Part shown: in pieces, positions 47,948 to 60,347 of the stretch
Position numbering within the stretch: the stretch's first letter is position 1
Layout of the letters: every line of letters begins with the position of its first letter
Source: Nicotiana tabacum
Lineage: Eukaryota; Streptophyta; Magnoliopsida; Solanales; Solanaceae
Direction: 5' to 3'
DNA length: 64,000 nt
Assembly (NCBI RefSeq): GCF_000715075.1
Contig: NC_134101.1
Location: 29,889,322 to 29,953,321, forward strand
Program-made: the position numbers and the translations under genes
The notes under the pieces: generated by a model
What the model saw: only the letters and a program-made list of their open reading frames with translations
What the model was told of the DNA's origin: nothing
Databases searched by the model: none

Positions 47948-50928
47948 TGCCACGACCCTAATTTCCCTCCGTAGGATGTTGTGATGACACCTAGTCTCTA
48001 AGACTAGGTAAGCCTACAAAACATGCGGAATCACCGAAATAATAATAATAATAATAATTTAAATCTCAAAACATCCACAACTATATATGTAAAGGAAATA
48101 TGCAACCCAACATGTACATCTCCCAAAAACCGGTGAAGTATAAGTCACAAGCTCTAGATACAGTACAGAACGCTCCTATACATCACTGTCTACAAAAATA
48201 TAAAGGAACAAGAAAAAAACAGGATAGAAGGGGACTCCGAGGCTTGCGGACACTAGCAGGTGTACCTTGAAGTCTCCAAAGCAGCAATACAACGCCCTAA
48301 TATCGAGGCTGATAGGATTATACCTGGATCTACACAACAACATGTGCAGATGTGTAGTATGAGTACACCATAATTGTACCTAGTAAGTGTCAAGCCTAAC
48401 CTCGGTAGAGTTGTGACGAGGTCAGGTCAAAGCCCTACTGGAGATAATAAGAAACAAGATAGATAATATAATGACATAATGAAATTACAGTGAAGTGAAA
48501 TAGTAAAGAATTTATGGAAAGTAACAACACGGAATCAAGGAAAGCTAATTCAACACGAAAGGAAAACAAGAATTTTACATGTTAAGAAAACAGCAACCCA
48601 CAATATAGCAAATTAGGAAGATCAATAGGGACACTCCCGAGTTACCGCCTCGTAGTCCCAAATCATAAAATAACTCACATTCCTTATATCACAGCGGGGC
48701 CTTTACATTTAGTTTTGAAAATCATTTTCTCAAAATAGGACCTCGCGTTTTAGCCCAACTTATCACACCGCAGGGCTTCTAGTAGTTTCCCTACTACTCA
48801 CACATATCAAGCCCATCTTATTTCACCGCATGCGTTTCAACACTCATAACTTATACCACCGCATGCGTATCAATAATCACAACGGCACGACAGAAACCTC
48901 GTGCAATAATAACAACATCACGACAGAAACCTCGTGCAAACAACCAAACAATCACCTCAACAATAATACAAAAGCCAAGACATAACAACTAAGTAAATGA
49001 TATTTCACAACTTACACCTTGCCTCAAAAGAACCGCGGCCTTGCAATTCAACACCAAACTCAACAGCAAGATATTTCAAGTAAGGAGTTCCATAGTTAAG
49101 TAATGATTACTGAAATCAAGAAAAACAAGTAATTCAACTAAACATGTGATACAAGTTGCAAATAGGAGTTAAGACAAGTAGACATGTGACATTAGGCTAA
49201 ACATAATGACTATAACATGCTAAAGTATCTCAATTAAGGCATGAAAAGGAAACTACGTAGCAAAACCCGAAATTTCAATATTTAGCCCATGTACGCATTT
49301 GTCACCTCACGTACATGGCCTTCACATATCATAAATTATCACCAAAATACCAAATCTTAAGGGACATTTTCCCCACACAATGTTAGACAAGTCACTTACC
49401 TCAAACCTTGCTCAATCAATCAACTAGAAGGCCTTTCCCTCGATTTTCCAACTCCGAACGGCCCGAATCTAGCCAAAATAATTTCATACTATAAATATAA
49501 GTATAGGAAACTAGTTTAAATAATGAAACAATGATTTTAGCAAAGAATTTGAAAATAGTCCCAAAAGGTCAACCCGAGCCCACATCTCGGAATCCGACCA
49601 AAATTATAAAATCCGAACACCCATTCGATATCAAGTCCAACCATACAAGAATGATCCAAATCCGACCTCATTTAGCCTTTCCAAACCTAAATACTTGGTC
49701 TAAGAACTTCTACGCTTTTTTCCCAATTTGAAACACCAAAACAATAATTAAAAGGGGTAATTAACAGTAGATTCATAGGAATTAATTAAAAACGAGTCAA
49801 GAATCCTTACCCAAATGCTTCCTCTGAAAATTCTCAAAATCTCGCCTCAATCCGAGCTTTCAAAGTAACAAAATAAAAATGAAATAAAACCCTCAATCTT
49901 TCCCCTTTTCTGCCCAGTTATGTCGCGCCTGCGACCTTATTGCCACATCTGCGGCTATGCACCTGCGGAATTTCCATCGCAGGCGCGGTTATGACTAAGC
50001 CCAGCACACTTCGCATTTGCGAGGGCAGGTCGCACCTGCGGCAACTATGTCACATTTGTGCTTCTGACCGCACCTGTGCTCTTTTCTATCGCAGAAGCGT
50101 CGCCGCTTCTGCGGAACAATTACTACACCTGCGGGCCATGCCTAGACTGCCCTCTCTGCTTCTGCATTCCACTGCTTGCACATGCGAGTCTGCACCTGCG
50201 GCCATTCCCTCCGCAGGTGCGATGACACCAGAACTGGGAGCTTCAGCATTTGCATAAGTCCAAATTTTGTTCTGATATCGATCCGAATCACATCCGGGGC
50301 CCCTGGGACCCCGTCCGAATATACCAACAAGTTTCAAAACACATAACGGACTGACGCAAGGCCACAAATCACATCAAACAACATCAAAAATACGAATCGC
50401 ACCCCAATTCAATCCTAATAAACTTATGGACTTTCAAATTCTGAAACTGACGCCGATTCATAATAAACAACTCTGATTGACACCACATTTTTGTACACAA
50501 GTTATAATCGATATTACGGACCTATTCTAACTTTCGGAATCGGGATCCGACCCCGATATAAAAAAGTCGACTCCCGATCAAATTTTCCAAAATTCCACCA
50601 ATATCTAACTTTCGCCAAAACACACCGAAATGACCTGCTGACCTCTAAATCAATGCTCGGACACGCTCCTAAGACTAAAATCACCATATGGAGCTATTGG
50701 AATCTTCAAAACTCCATTCCTGAGTCGTCTTCACACAACACAAACTACGGTCAACTCGTACGACTTAAACTTCCAATTTAGGGATTATGTGTCCTATTTT
50801 ACTCTGAAACTCACCCGAAACCAAAATCAAACATCCCAACAAGTCACGTAACCACAGAATAAAATAGAGGGAGCAATAAATAGGGGATCGGGGCTAATAC
50901 TCTCAAAGCGACCGGCCGAATTGTTACA
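47948..50928 (-). mobile_element. Tekay-3 5' LTR (2981 bp)
   Basis: Starts TGCCACGACC and ends GAATTGTTACA. It carries an inverted-repeat cluster at about 49921-50225 (with decayed words such as CACATTTGTG at about 50049), GGTAAGG near 49809, GGTAAGT near 49396, a perfect 9-bp hairpin at 49287-49318, two 33-bp units near 48885, and an acceptor-like word ending TAG at 48330. Confidence 0.92.
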
Positions 50929-50933
50929 ACAGA
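50929..50933. repeat. Tekay-3 target-site duplication, right
   Basis: ACAGA, identical to 39852-39856. It marks a clean 11.07-kb insertion. Confidence 0.92.
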
Positions 50934-51303
50934 ATCTCCCTATAATCCCTTAATCCCTTAAATCAAAATCCCTACAATTTTGCCTAAGTAATTAACTGGC
51001 TAAAAATAGTAAAGAAATTGCGATTAGCGATTAAAATGAATTACAAAAACAAAATAGGGTTATTGAAAGTTTATAAGTAATATGGGATGCTAGTTAAGTT
51101 AAATCTTCTAATAAAAATGCCAAAATTGTAACTACAGATTTAGTTACTTTTACAAGTTTAACAATTTATCAAACTTTAAAAACTTTCATAAATTTTACAT
51201 ACAAACATCAGCTCAATCTATATACCACAAGTACTAAAACTCTACTTATTTGTTAAATTAAACAAATTTGACAAGCTTTAAAATATTTGTTGTCACTAAA
51301 TAA
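50934..51303. other. AT-rich host sequence
   Basis: About 370 bases of AT-rich sequence, without reading frames or recognisable elements, that continue the host DNA interrupted by Tekay-3. It ends in an A at 51303, the left neighbour of the candidate Helitron. Confidence 0.6.
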
Positions 51304-52067
51304 TCTATATTTATAGTATATTAAAAGCACAAAGGCCCTTATCGAAATATCGTTAGCCTTTTTTTACGCATTTAAAATACAGTTCACATTGGACAAAATA
51401 GTCATTTGATTATTTTTCAATATTTAGGAATAGTCATTTAAGTTATTTTCTACTATTTAGGAATAATTATTTAATTATTCCCGTAATATTTAGAACTTTT
51501 ATTTTCAATTTCTTTAGATCTTAAATTTAAAGCACTTTCAACTAAAACTAGGAAAGTTTTCGTATTCAACTAAAATTAAAGAAGTTTCTGATTTAGGAAA
51601 CTTTTATTCAATTTAGGAATTCTTTTAGTTAAATAAACTTTTGATTCTTCGAAAACATATTAGGTAAAAATGAGCAATTTGATTTTCTTTTTGGTTTAGG
51701 AGTCTTTATTTTCTGATAAACCATTAAACTATACATAATTTTATTTTGTATAAATCTTTTCTTGTTTCAAATTATATACCCAAAAACTTCTATAAAAGAA
51801 GCTACAATTCTACGTATCATCATCAAAAATTTGCCTTGTTCGAGCAACAACTATAAAAATTAGGATTTTCATGTTCTTCTTTGAGCAATATTTTTTATAA
51901 TAGTTGAATTTTGCATTCACGTATTTATATTAATAGTTAAATTTTGCATTCACGTATTTATATTATTAATAAAAAATATTTTCATTCATGTATTCAACAA
52001 ATACATCTTTATTTTGGTGTTCTATTTTTTTTTGGTAATAAAAGACTTTTATTCATAATAGTAAACT

Positions 52068-52472
52068 TCAAGAGTTATTACAAAGGGAGATACTCCTAGG
52101 TAACAAGGTACCTATTCCATCTCTTTCAAAAGTAGTACAAACAAAAGCGGGGGGCAAAAGATAAGTAGATAATCTTCCAAAAATGTCTATTTTGCATGTA
52201 TTTTTTGCTAATTGGTCTGCTACTCCATTAGCTTCTCTAAACACATGCTTTAGTAGTGGATCTCTCGCGCTCCTCAATAGAGAGCTGTAATCATCAATCA
52301 AGTTTTGATAGAGACAATCATTGTTAGCTAGTAAATTTATAAGTTCTTGACAGTCTGTTTCAATTACTACTGGAAATAAGCCACTTTCAATAGCTAATTT
52401 AACCCCATAAAGCAAATCTAGTGTTTCAATGTAAATATTTGCCGCGTGTTTTATGCTCATGCTAAATCCCAT
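52068..52472 (-). pseudogene. LINE ORF2 RNase H domain
   Basis: An open frame of 134 codons with the plant LINE RNase H pattern: ETLDLLYGVKLAIESGL, then IETDCQELINLL, then HVFREANGVADQLAKN near the end. It is the C-terminal domain of ORF2, cut off from the RT by several stops. It removes RNA from the RNA/DNA hybrid in active elements. Confidence 0.88.
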
Positions 52473-52560
52473 GATCCATTTTTTATTCCTGTCCCTAAAT
52501 ACTCCCCATATACCTCATTTCCTAGATTACCAGCACAAGCCCTATCGATGTTAAGTTTAT

Positions 52561-53167
52561 TTAAGCCGGTATGATGGGGTTCCCACTTAATAAGAATGGT
52601 ATGTTTCTAGGATTTTTAGATAACTTGTTAGTTGCGAGCACGAATTCAATTGCCCTACTTACTGTGATATTTATATTAGGAGAAGATTTTTTATTCTGAA
52701 AAACTATATCATTTCTAGTGGACCATAAATACCATAGTAGAATGAGAAGTAATTCTGACCAATTGACGTATATATTGTAGAGCTTTTTAGATTTTAATTT
52801 ATTTCTAAGCCAGTTAAACATGGTGTCATTTGAACTCTGGCCTTGGGGATAGTTATGATTAGTGCATGTTTGTGCTCATGTTGCCTTAGAGTAGACACAG
52901 CCAAAGAAAATGTGCTCGATGTCCTTTTCTTTGATGTAACAAATGGAACAGTTTCCATTAGGGAAGATATTTCTTCTAGCGAGTATGTGAGTTGTAGGGA
53001 GTCTGTTGAGAGCGATTGTCCATAAGAAATGTTTTAAACTTATTTAGTGTGTTAACTTTCCAGATCCAGTCAAAGTTGGCCCCTTCATAGACCCCTTGGC
53101 CGGAGATGAGCTCATATGCAGCTCTGGATGAGAAACTATTATGATTCCTAGAGCTCCATCCAAATGA
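52561..53167 (-). pseudogene. LINE ORF2 zf-RVT region
   Basis: Fragments of the Cys/His-containing region between RT and RNase H. 52561-52821 has NWLRNKLKSKKLYNIYVNWSEL and LLWYLWSTRNDIVFQNK, the typical end of the zf-RVT module. 52980-53040 holds a decayed IC..FC..E-type zinc portion. The frame is broken by the LTR fragment at about 53171. Confidence 0.75.
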
Positions 53168-53170
53168 ATC

Positions 53171-53716
53171 CTTTTAAGGTGGAATTATGACTAGATACGA
53201 GTCGATCGGAGTCGGAAAATCGAGGAAAAAGCATAATACTCGGTTAAATTGGAGCAAATCGAGGTAAGTGACTTGTCTAATCTTGTGTGGGGAAAATTTC
53301 CCCTAGAATTGATATTAATGTGATTATTAAAATATATTGAAAGTCATGTACACGGGGTGACGAGTGTGTACACGGGCTAAATATGAAAGATTATATTTTT
53401 AAATTGTATAGATCATTGCTGCGCATTTATTAAATTATTTTATCTTGTTATATTCTTCATCATTGATTTGTGATATATATTTTAAATTTATTTGCCTTTT
53501 TCCTGCTAATTGTTTTACCTGTTTAATTGAAACTTGGTTTCTTTCATACTGTGCATTATTTGAAGGTTGATTTTCTTTAAATTAAATATTATTAATATAA
53601 AGTATTTGATATTTTAATTTTGATATTAAAGCAACGTATTAAAAATTAGAATATTATTTTCCTGAATTATTTATTCTTGAATATTTTCTATGTACTATGA
53701 ATCATGTTGGTTAGTT
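53171..53716 (+). mobile_element. LTR fragment inserted in the LINE
   Basis: About 545 bases interrupt the LINE ORF2. They hold the mid-LTR signals of the long-LTR families in plus orientation: GAGGTAAGTGACTTGTCTAA at about 53263, GGGGAAAATTTCCCC just after, and a hairpin GTACAC/GTGTAC at 53348-53371 around GGTGACGAG. The remainder is AT-rich and does not match the other LTRs well. The edges are approximate and no LTR termini are visible, so it is a piece of an LTR or a smaller derivative. Confidence 0.65.
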
Positions 53717-55560
53717 TTTCAGGAAGGACAATGGACATGTTAGTAAGGTTATAGGATTCATTTTCCAGTATAGAGTTCAAGGTTTGGTCCATTTCCTTTT
53801 GTGTGAGGGGTCCCTATACATATCTCTGAGTGGGCCTGATTGATTAACCCAATTATCATGCCATATGTTTATAGATTTTTCATCTCCTACCAACCATTTG
53901 GTGGCTTGATTACATATGGTATTTCCTTTCTTGATATTTTTTCAAGTATGAGAGCCTAAGATTTTATTGACATTATTACTTTTCGACGGTTTTTTCCTAT
54001 CATACTTATTCTGTAATATATTAGTCCATAGAGAATCCTTACTTTTTCTATATCTCCAAGCCAAGACTGCTTGGAAGGAGCTATTTTTCCAAGCTTCTTT
54101 ATGGAGTCCAAGACCCCCTGGTTCTTTGGTCTCGTGACAACATCCCACCTAACTAAGTAAAATTTTCTTTTTTCCTCAGTAGTTCCCCATAAGAAATTCT
54201 TTTGGATTGTGTCAATATTATTCAGGGTAGCCTTGGGGAGGTTATATATTTGCATGACATGGTTTGGGATGGCAGCTAGGGTCGATTTTATAAGGGTTGC
54301 TCTGCCGCATTACTAAGAAACTTAGTTTTCCATCCTTTAAGCCTGTTATTCATTCGATCTATTATGAATTGAAAATCCTTTTTGGAATGTCTAGTGCTAA
54401 TTATTGGGAATCCTAAGTATTTGCCGAGATTGTTGGCAACCTTCATTGATAGCTTATTGCTATATAAGTTTCTCAGGCCGGTGTGGTATTATTGGAAAAT
54501 AAGATTTTGGATTTGTTGAAATTTATAGATTGCCCTGATATTTTGCAAAATTTGCCGAGCGTATTAATGAGAGAATTGCAGCTTTTTTGATTGACCTCCA
54601 TTAATAAGATAAGGTCATCTGCAAAGAAAAGATGTGATATAGGGGGTCCCTTAGCACTGATTCTAATGGGGTCCTATCCGCAGCAGTCAATTTCATGGTT
54701 AATGAGTTTGAATAGCATTTCCATGCAGATGAGAAAGAGGTAAGGGGATAAAGGGTCTCCTTGTCTAATTCTTCTTGTTGGTTTGAAGAATTCTGTCCTG
54801 GTCCCATTGACAAGGATAGAGGTGTTTGTGGTGGAAATGCAGGCCATGATGAGGTCGATGAGATCCTTCGGGAAATTCAGGGATATTAAGGAAAACCTAA
54901 TAAATGACCATTCAATTTTATCAAAGGCTTTCTCTAAATCTATTTTGATCATCATTTTTGACTCTTTCCCTTTATGATTTTTAAGGTGAAGGAAGGCTTT
55001 TTGTACTATAATGGCATTATCAGCTGCCCTTCACCCTTTGATGAAGCTAGTTTGGGTAGGGTGAATAATGCTAGCAAGGTAGGGTTTTATCCTATTGACT
55101 ATTATTTTGTGATAACTTTGTACTCCGTGTTACAAAGACTAATGGGTCTGTATTGTCTTATAGTCTTCGCATTTTGGTATTTTAGAATTAAGCAGACGTA
55201 GGTGTTGTTTATGTCTTCAAGCATATATTTAGAGATAAAACAATCCCTACAAAAATTGACCAGGTGCTTACTAGTCTCCTCCCAGTATCTTTGATTAAAA
55301 AAAAGAATGTAAACCATCGGGACCCGGAGCTTTAAAGGGTGTGAATGAGAAGAGAGCATTCTTAATTTCTTTCTTAGAGGGGATGTCAGTTAATAATTGG
55401 TGGTCAATATCGTTGATGGTGTAATTATAAGACAAATAGATATTCTTCCTATAGGATAAAACATGCTCTATAGAGTATAACAAGTTGAGGTAGAAATTAT
55501 TACTGATAGCCTTTATATCCTTTTGGTCATGAATCCAGTTCCCACCCTCATCCTTTAGAC
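53717..55560 (-). pseudogene. LINE ORF2 reverse transcriptase, broken
   Basis: The RT core is recognisable in pieces. 55295-55483 holds FTPFKAPGPDGLHSFF and 55102-55359 the RPISLCNTEYKVITK block. 54674-54955 holds KIDLEKAFDKIEWSFI and RQGDPLSPYLFLICMEML. The catalytic FADD is at 54614-54625. After it come the thumb and connection regions down to 53940. Stops and frame changes occur throughout, so no active enzyme is made. Confidence 0.92.
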
Positions 55561-55827
55561 TGAGGATTCTATTTTTTCTCCTTCTTTATAACATAGTTAT
55601 CTGGAAGAATTTGGTGTTCGCATCCCCTTCTTGGATCCATTGAATTCTGGATTTGAGCTTCCAAAATTATTCCTCTAATCTCATTAAATTATTATATTCC
55701 TTAATAAGGTCATTTTCTAGGCTAATAAGAAAATTGTTAGTGGTTTATTTTGGTGAGTTCTTAATACCTTGTAGTCTAGCAATAATGGTATTATTTTTCT
55801 AAATATATTCCCAAAAGTATTATTATT

Positions 55828-56505
55828 CTAATCCTTAACCCTAGTTGTAAAGTGCTTGATTGTGTTAAGGATGTCTAAATGGTTATCCCATTTTTCTTTG
55901 ACTAAAATTCTGAAACTAGGGTGTGACATCCACATAGACTCGATTCTAAAGCTATTATTACTGGTGCTGATCGATTTGTGAAGGTCTAACTTAATTGGGC
56001 AGTGGTCGGAATGTCTCCTAATAAGGTGTTTGACACTCACTTCTTGGAATAGTTTAATCCAATTCGTGTTTGCTAAACATCTATCCAATCTCTCCATGAT
56101 TAGTATTTTGCAGTGCTTCCTTTTATTAGTCCAGGTATACTTAGGTCCTTTGTACCCTAAATTCATGAAATTACAATAATTTAGGCAATTATTAAAGCGG
56201 GTAAGTCTGTTATTATTAATAGAAAGCCCCCCAAATTTTTTTGAACCTCGTGTTACCTCGTTAAAATCTCCTACTACTAACCAAGGGTCTTTGAAATTAT
56301 TTTCTACTATTTTAAGATTTTTCCACAAAATAAGTCTTTCCTCTAATAGATTGCTAGCATAAATTACCGAGAGAAGCCAAGAATTGTTCGAATTATTTAC
56401 CTTTACCATGGCGTGGATCTCCTGGTCTGTGCCATCAATTTGGTCTAATAATGTGTCTTCATTGTTCCATGTACAATATTGTGATGATCTCCTGGTCTGT
56501 GCCAT
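55828..56505 (-). pseudogene. LINE ORF2 endonuclease, N-terminus damaged
   Basis: An open 225-codon frame with the C-terminal two thirds of an apurinic-type endonuclease: LLSVIYASN, VVGDFNEV near residue 80, YTWTNKR, MERLDRCLAN, and RHSDHCPI near residue 165. The usual opening with the N-rich WN motif and catalytic Glu is not found upstream; the sequence there is short and frameshifted. A 20-base direct repeat (56416-56435 and 56486-56505) makes the apparent start of the frame an artefact of duplication. Confidence 0.88.
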
Positions 56506-56595
56506 TAAGATGAATCATTTTTCTCTTCTTGCCTTGAACACTATTGTTTGTGAGTATCTCAGCACTCCATGCTCCACTACTCTTTCTGTTGGCAT

Positions 56596-59163
56596 TTATT
56601 CCTTTTCTTTTTCCTCTTCCATCCTTGCTTGATTCTGATCCTGCTGGGGAGCTGGTGTGAGCACTGGAGCAGTATGTATCTCTGTTGCTGGTTGTATATT
56701 GTTGTTGGCTTCGTGTGGTAGAGGTGTGTGTATGGTTTGTGAATGGTTCAGTGGGTGTGCATGGTTTGTTGCATGGCTCATGTGTGTGCTCATTAGATGT
56801 TGTGGATTACTTTGGTACATTGGAACTAGGGCTGGTGGGTTCTGAGGGTTGGGGAAGAGTGGCACTTGCATGTTGAACAGGTTGGAGGGAGCTTGGGCAT
56901 GTAAGCTTGGGTATCCCCATGTATGTTGACTCCATAGAGACAGGTGAATCCATGGGCTTGGGTATATAGGAAAGGATTTTGGGTGGTGGTGAAGCATGTA
57001 AAACCATGGTATGTTCATGATGTTGTTCATGCCTAGCTGGAAACCCTCCGAGACTATTTGTGCTAGATAGCTTGGTTCCTCTATCTGAACCACTATGTTT
57101 TGCCCATTGAGTTGTAGACTTATGCTCAGAGCATGTCCCATTAACCTGTGCTCCAACCATGACTGTGGAACAAGGTTTTGTTGGATGGAATCGTTGAGTA
57201 GATTAAATGAGGTTTGGTTGCATTCAGTGGAGGAACCTCCCTTGTGTTGTTTTGTGCCTGCTGGTTCTCCCTTATCCACATGTTCCTTCTTGCTCTGTGA
57301 ATTCTCCTGTTCTGGCTGTATGGTGGTAGTTTTGGCATTTTAGCCTACTAATGTAATGTGTTGGTCTTGCTTAGCTAACTACTTTGCTTGATCTTGCCCA
57401 AACGAGCTGTTGTTTAGATCTTTTTTTTTGTTAAAAGTGCTATGTTTATAGCATGTCCATTGATCTAGTGGTCGTTGTTTTGGTGGCTGAGTTCCCTTGG
57501 AATTTATTTGACGGTTACTATTATTTGAATTCTTGTCTCCGTGTTCTGTAATAAGGTGTACTAAAATGGTTATTTAGGGGAAGTCTGTCCAATTTGAAGG
57601 GCGGGGTCTTGTCTCCCATAAATGTAACGATCGATTCCTCAAAGCCTGAGGTTGTTTCAATGTCCATAGAGGCTATGAGGTCTTCTTTTTGATTGCTTTC
57701 TAGGCTAAATTTTATCAGAGAGTTAATGCAATTGAGGTCTTTAGTTTGTCCTATGATTGACTCTTTAAGGCTAGCTTGATTTCTAGGTTATAAGGTATTT
57801 ACTGTGTCCAATTGTGTAAAGGTATTTTTTGGCTTATTGACGAGCAAGCTTTGTTTGTCTTCTAGGCAATGGTCCGTCTTTTGGATTTTAGAGTTGTTAG
57901 GGTCATTTATTGTTAGGTCCGTGTCAAGATTTATTGGGTTGGTAATTATGCTTTGACTAGCATGGTTAGAGCCTAATATTTGAGGTTTTTTAGTACCCTC
58001 TGGATATTCATGTTGTGCTTGGGTAATATGAGGCTTTGATTTGTATTCTTGCCATGTGTTGGACGAGCTTATCAAGCCCTTCTCCATCTGGTAGGACGTG
58101 CCCGCCATTGTTGTGTTTTGGATCATCTTACCCCCATGGTTAGTGTGGTTGTTGCTGAAGGTTGCGCTCCCCACACTTGGCTTTTGTTTCCTTTTATGTG
58201 AAACAATTGTCCATTGATCTAATTTGTTAGTTAGTTCTTTCATATCGTTAGCATTTTTAGCAGGCTCATCGTTGCTCGAGTATACTGCCTGGATTTTTTG
58301 AATTGGTCATGAATTTTGGTTGTGCCCTAAGCGTCCACAGCTTGTACACAATATGCTAAACCCTTCATATGTAACCCTTTGGTTGTGTCTACCAATTATT
58401 ACATGGGTGTTCATGGGATTTTCTATGGGTACTAACACACAAAATCTAGCATATTTTCCCCTTAACGTGAGGTTGTACTAGCATCAATACAAATTCTCCC
58501 TAGTTTGTTTCCTATCCATTGAAGTATATCATAATCGTAAAATTCCGTGGGTAGTTCAGGTAGTTTTGCCCATACAACTGAGTATGTTAGTGAGGCTTTG
58601 GATGCAACAAGCTTTGGTTCCCATCTTCTCACTGTCAAGAATTGGTTTCCTATGAACCATAGCCCTTCATGAAGAGCTTTGTTATAGTTTTCCTCCTTAA
58701 TGAACTTGATCATGTAATAGTCATATCCTAGGTCGATTAAGGAGATGGGTTCTGAAGGTTTCCATATAGCGTGCAGCTTTTGCTGTAAAAACTGAAAACC
58801 TACTCTTCTTCCAAAGATTTTTATGATTAAAGCATTAGACCAATTTTCATAAATTCTTTCCTTATCTGACGAGGACTTGGGAATGAAGACATCTATCTCA
58901 AGAGTATTTTAGGATTCATCTTCTGGTACGAGGTTTTCAAAGTATCATTGAACCCAGATTTGGTTCTTATCTTGTGACTCAATAATACTAGATTTTTGTT
59001 TTTCTAAGAAGCTGGATACCCCTACTTCTTTAGTTTGAATTAGAGTTTCACTCCTTAGAAAGGTGGAGGAAACACGCAGATCCTCGTTTTGGTTCTCCTT
59101 TGGGTTTTTCTTTGCTATGGCTTGTTGATCCTCTAGTTCCATGTCCTGATCCATTGGTGTCAC
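56596..59163 (-). pseudogene. LINE ORF1 (DUF4283, zinc knuckle), broken
   Basis: The likely start is the ATG at 59163 (MTPMDQDMELEDQQ). An acidic N-terminus is followed by the DUF4283 domain in 58462-58900 (ALHEGLWFIGNQFLTVRRW, VVWAKLPELPTEFYD). The zinc knuckle at 58308-58348 reads CTSCGRLGHNQNS followed by TGA exactly where the last Cys should be. Further open pieces at 57788-58243 and 56596-57279 are Asn/Gln/His/Pro-rich low-complexity tail. ORF1 proteins bind the LINE RNA. Confidence 0.85.
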
Positions 59164-59844
59164 TACGGCAAGGAAAAAAAATAGTAAGGCGAGGGAGTTT
59201 AGGGTTTCTTAAGTTGTCCTTAACTATCCCAGAGAGAAGGAGGAGGTTCTTTCTCTAGCCCACGATGTCTCCTACCTAATCCCCATTTTGGTGGTCTTAC
59301 TTGTGAATCTTGATTGAACATGAGCCGGTTTGGCCAAATTCTCAAAATTTATTTATAATTTTAGTTGTTTTATAATTTTTACGGTATTTCTTATTAATTA
59401 AAGAACTAAAATAATTCACATTTTGCTTGTGAGACCAAAAAAGATCTTTTGTTAGTTAGATGATACAGTGTATGTTTTTTAGAATGAACTTAAGAATATA
59501 TACTTCTCAAAAAATAATTTAAAAAAAAAACTCTTAAATCTTCGAGAGTTTATGTGTTCTTGATGAAAAAAAAAAGCGCGACAACTCGTGAAATTATAGT
59601 AATGAATAAATCTTAAGTTGAAAATATTGACTAAGATGATTAAGAACTTCTTTACCACCGTTTCTTCATTTATTGACTTGCTAAACAGAATCAAGAATCG
59701 TCATTTTCAGGTACTCGCACTTAAATAATTAAAATTATTTTATAGCTCAAATGTAATTAGTTAATATAGTATTTATGTGATTTTTAAAAAAATATGTACT
59801 TGTTGAAATGGGATACACGCGCAACGCACATATCGTATAACTAG

Positions 59845-60347
59845 TTACCGAAAATGCAAGAGAACTGTAACTAAACTAATCTACATTACAATTTCAAGTT
59901 GCCACGAGTTCCTAAATAGTTGTATAAATCATGGTAGCTCAATTGAGAGTTGAGACAGTAAATAAAAGGTCAGGAATTGGTGATCAAAGGCAACAAATTA
60001 ATAAGCGAGAAGAAGACATATGGAGAGCAGAGACAAAAAATAGTGTAGACCGAGTAAAAACTAGGAAAAAAACAGACAGAAGAAATTGTTGACCAAGATA
60101 GAAGAAAGCCGGCGGGCAGAGCATTACTTTTGGAATTATCTTGTTGTGTCTTTAATACGTTGTTGCTTTGTTATTAAAGGGCATATATAAATTGGATTTA
60201 TCTTATAAATAGTCACATTAATGATATTTTTATATTATCAGTATATATACTTTAGCTTTCTATAAGGTAATTTGTTTTATTTTTCCAGAATTCAATTTCA
60301 CTTTTATCGATGATTACCTGATGGTGTAAAATTCTTTTAATATATTA
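59845..60347. other. Upstream intergenic region of the inhibitor gene
   Basis: About 500 bases of AT-rich sequence between the Helitron end and a MITE. I see no gene, no clear cis-element and no match elsewhere in the window. Confidence 0.6.

Larger units (their letters stand above)
52027..59330 (-). mobile_element. LINE (RTE/L1-type plant LINE), decayed
   Basis: A minus-strand non-LTR retrotransposon. Its 3' end is the A tail, seen as a T run at 52027-52035. Read from the right: leader (about 59164-59330), ORF1 with DUF4283 and zinc knuckle, then ORF2 with endonuclease, reverse transcriptase, a zinc-binding RT-associated domain and RNase H. Length and domain order fit a nearly full-length plant L1-type LINE. 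The 5' boundary near 59330 is an estimate; I could not find a convincing target-site duplication. Confidence 0.85.
51304..59844 (+). mobile_element. Candidate non-autonomous Helitron carrying a LINE
   Basis: The 5' end reads A|TCTATATTTATAGTATAT and the 3' end CTAG|T, the Helitron rule (TC at 5', CTRR at 3', insertion between A and T). A hairpin GATA..GCG..CGC..TATC at 59812-59834 lies 6 bases before CTAG (59841-59844). The terminal 30 bases are about 78% like a second terminus at 61769-61804 read on the other strand, so they are a repeated element end. Helitron sequence proper is 51304-52026 and about 59330-59844 (1.2 kb); the rest is the inserted LINE. No Rep/helicase is encoded. Confidence 0.65.

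Noticed and set aside
56657..56876. Plus-strand Cys/Trp/Gly-rich ORFs
   Set aside because: Antisense of the His/Pro/Asn-rich tail of LINE ORF1; composition explains them.
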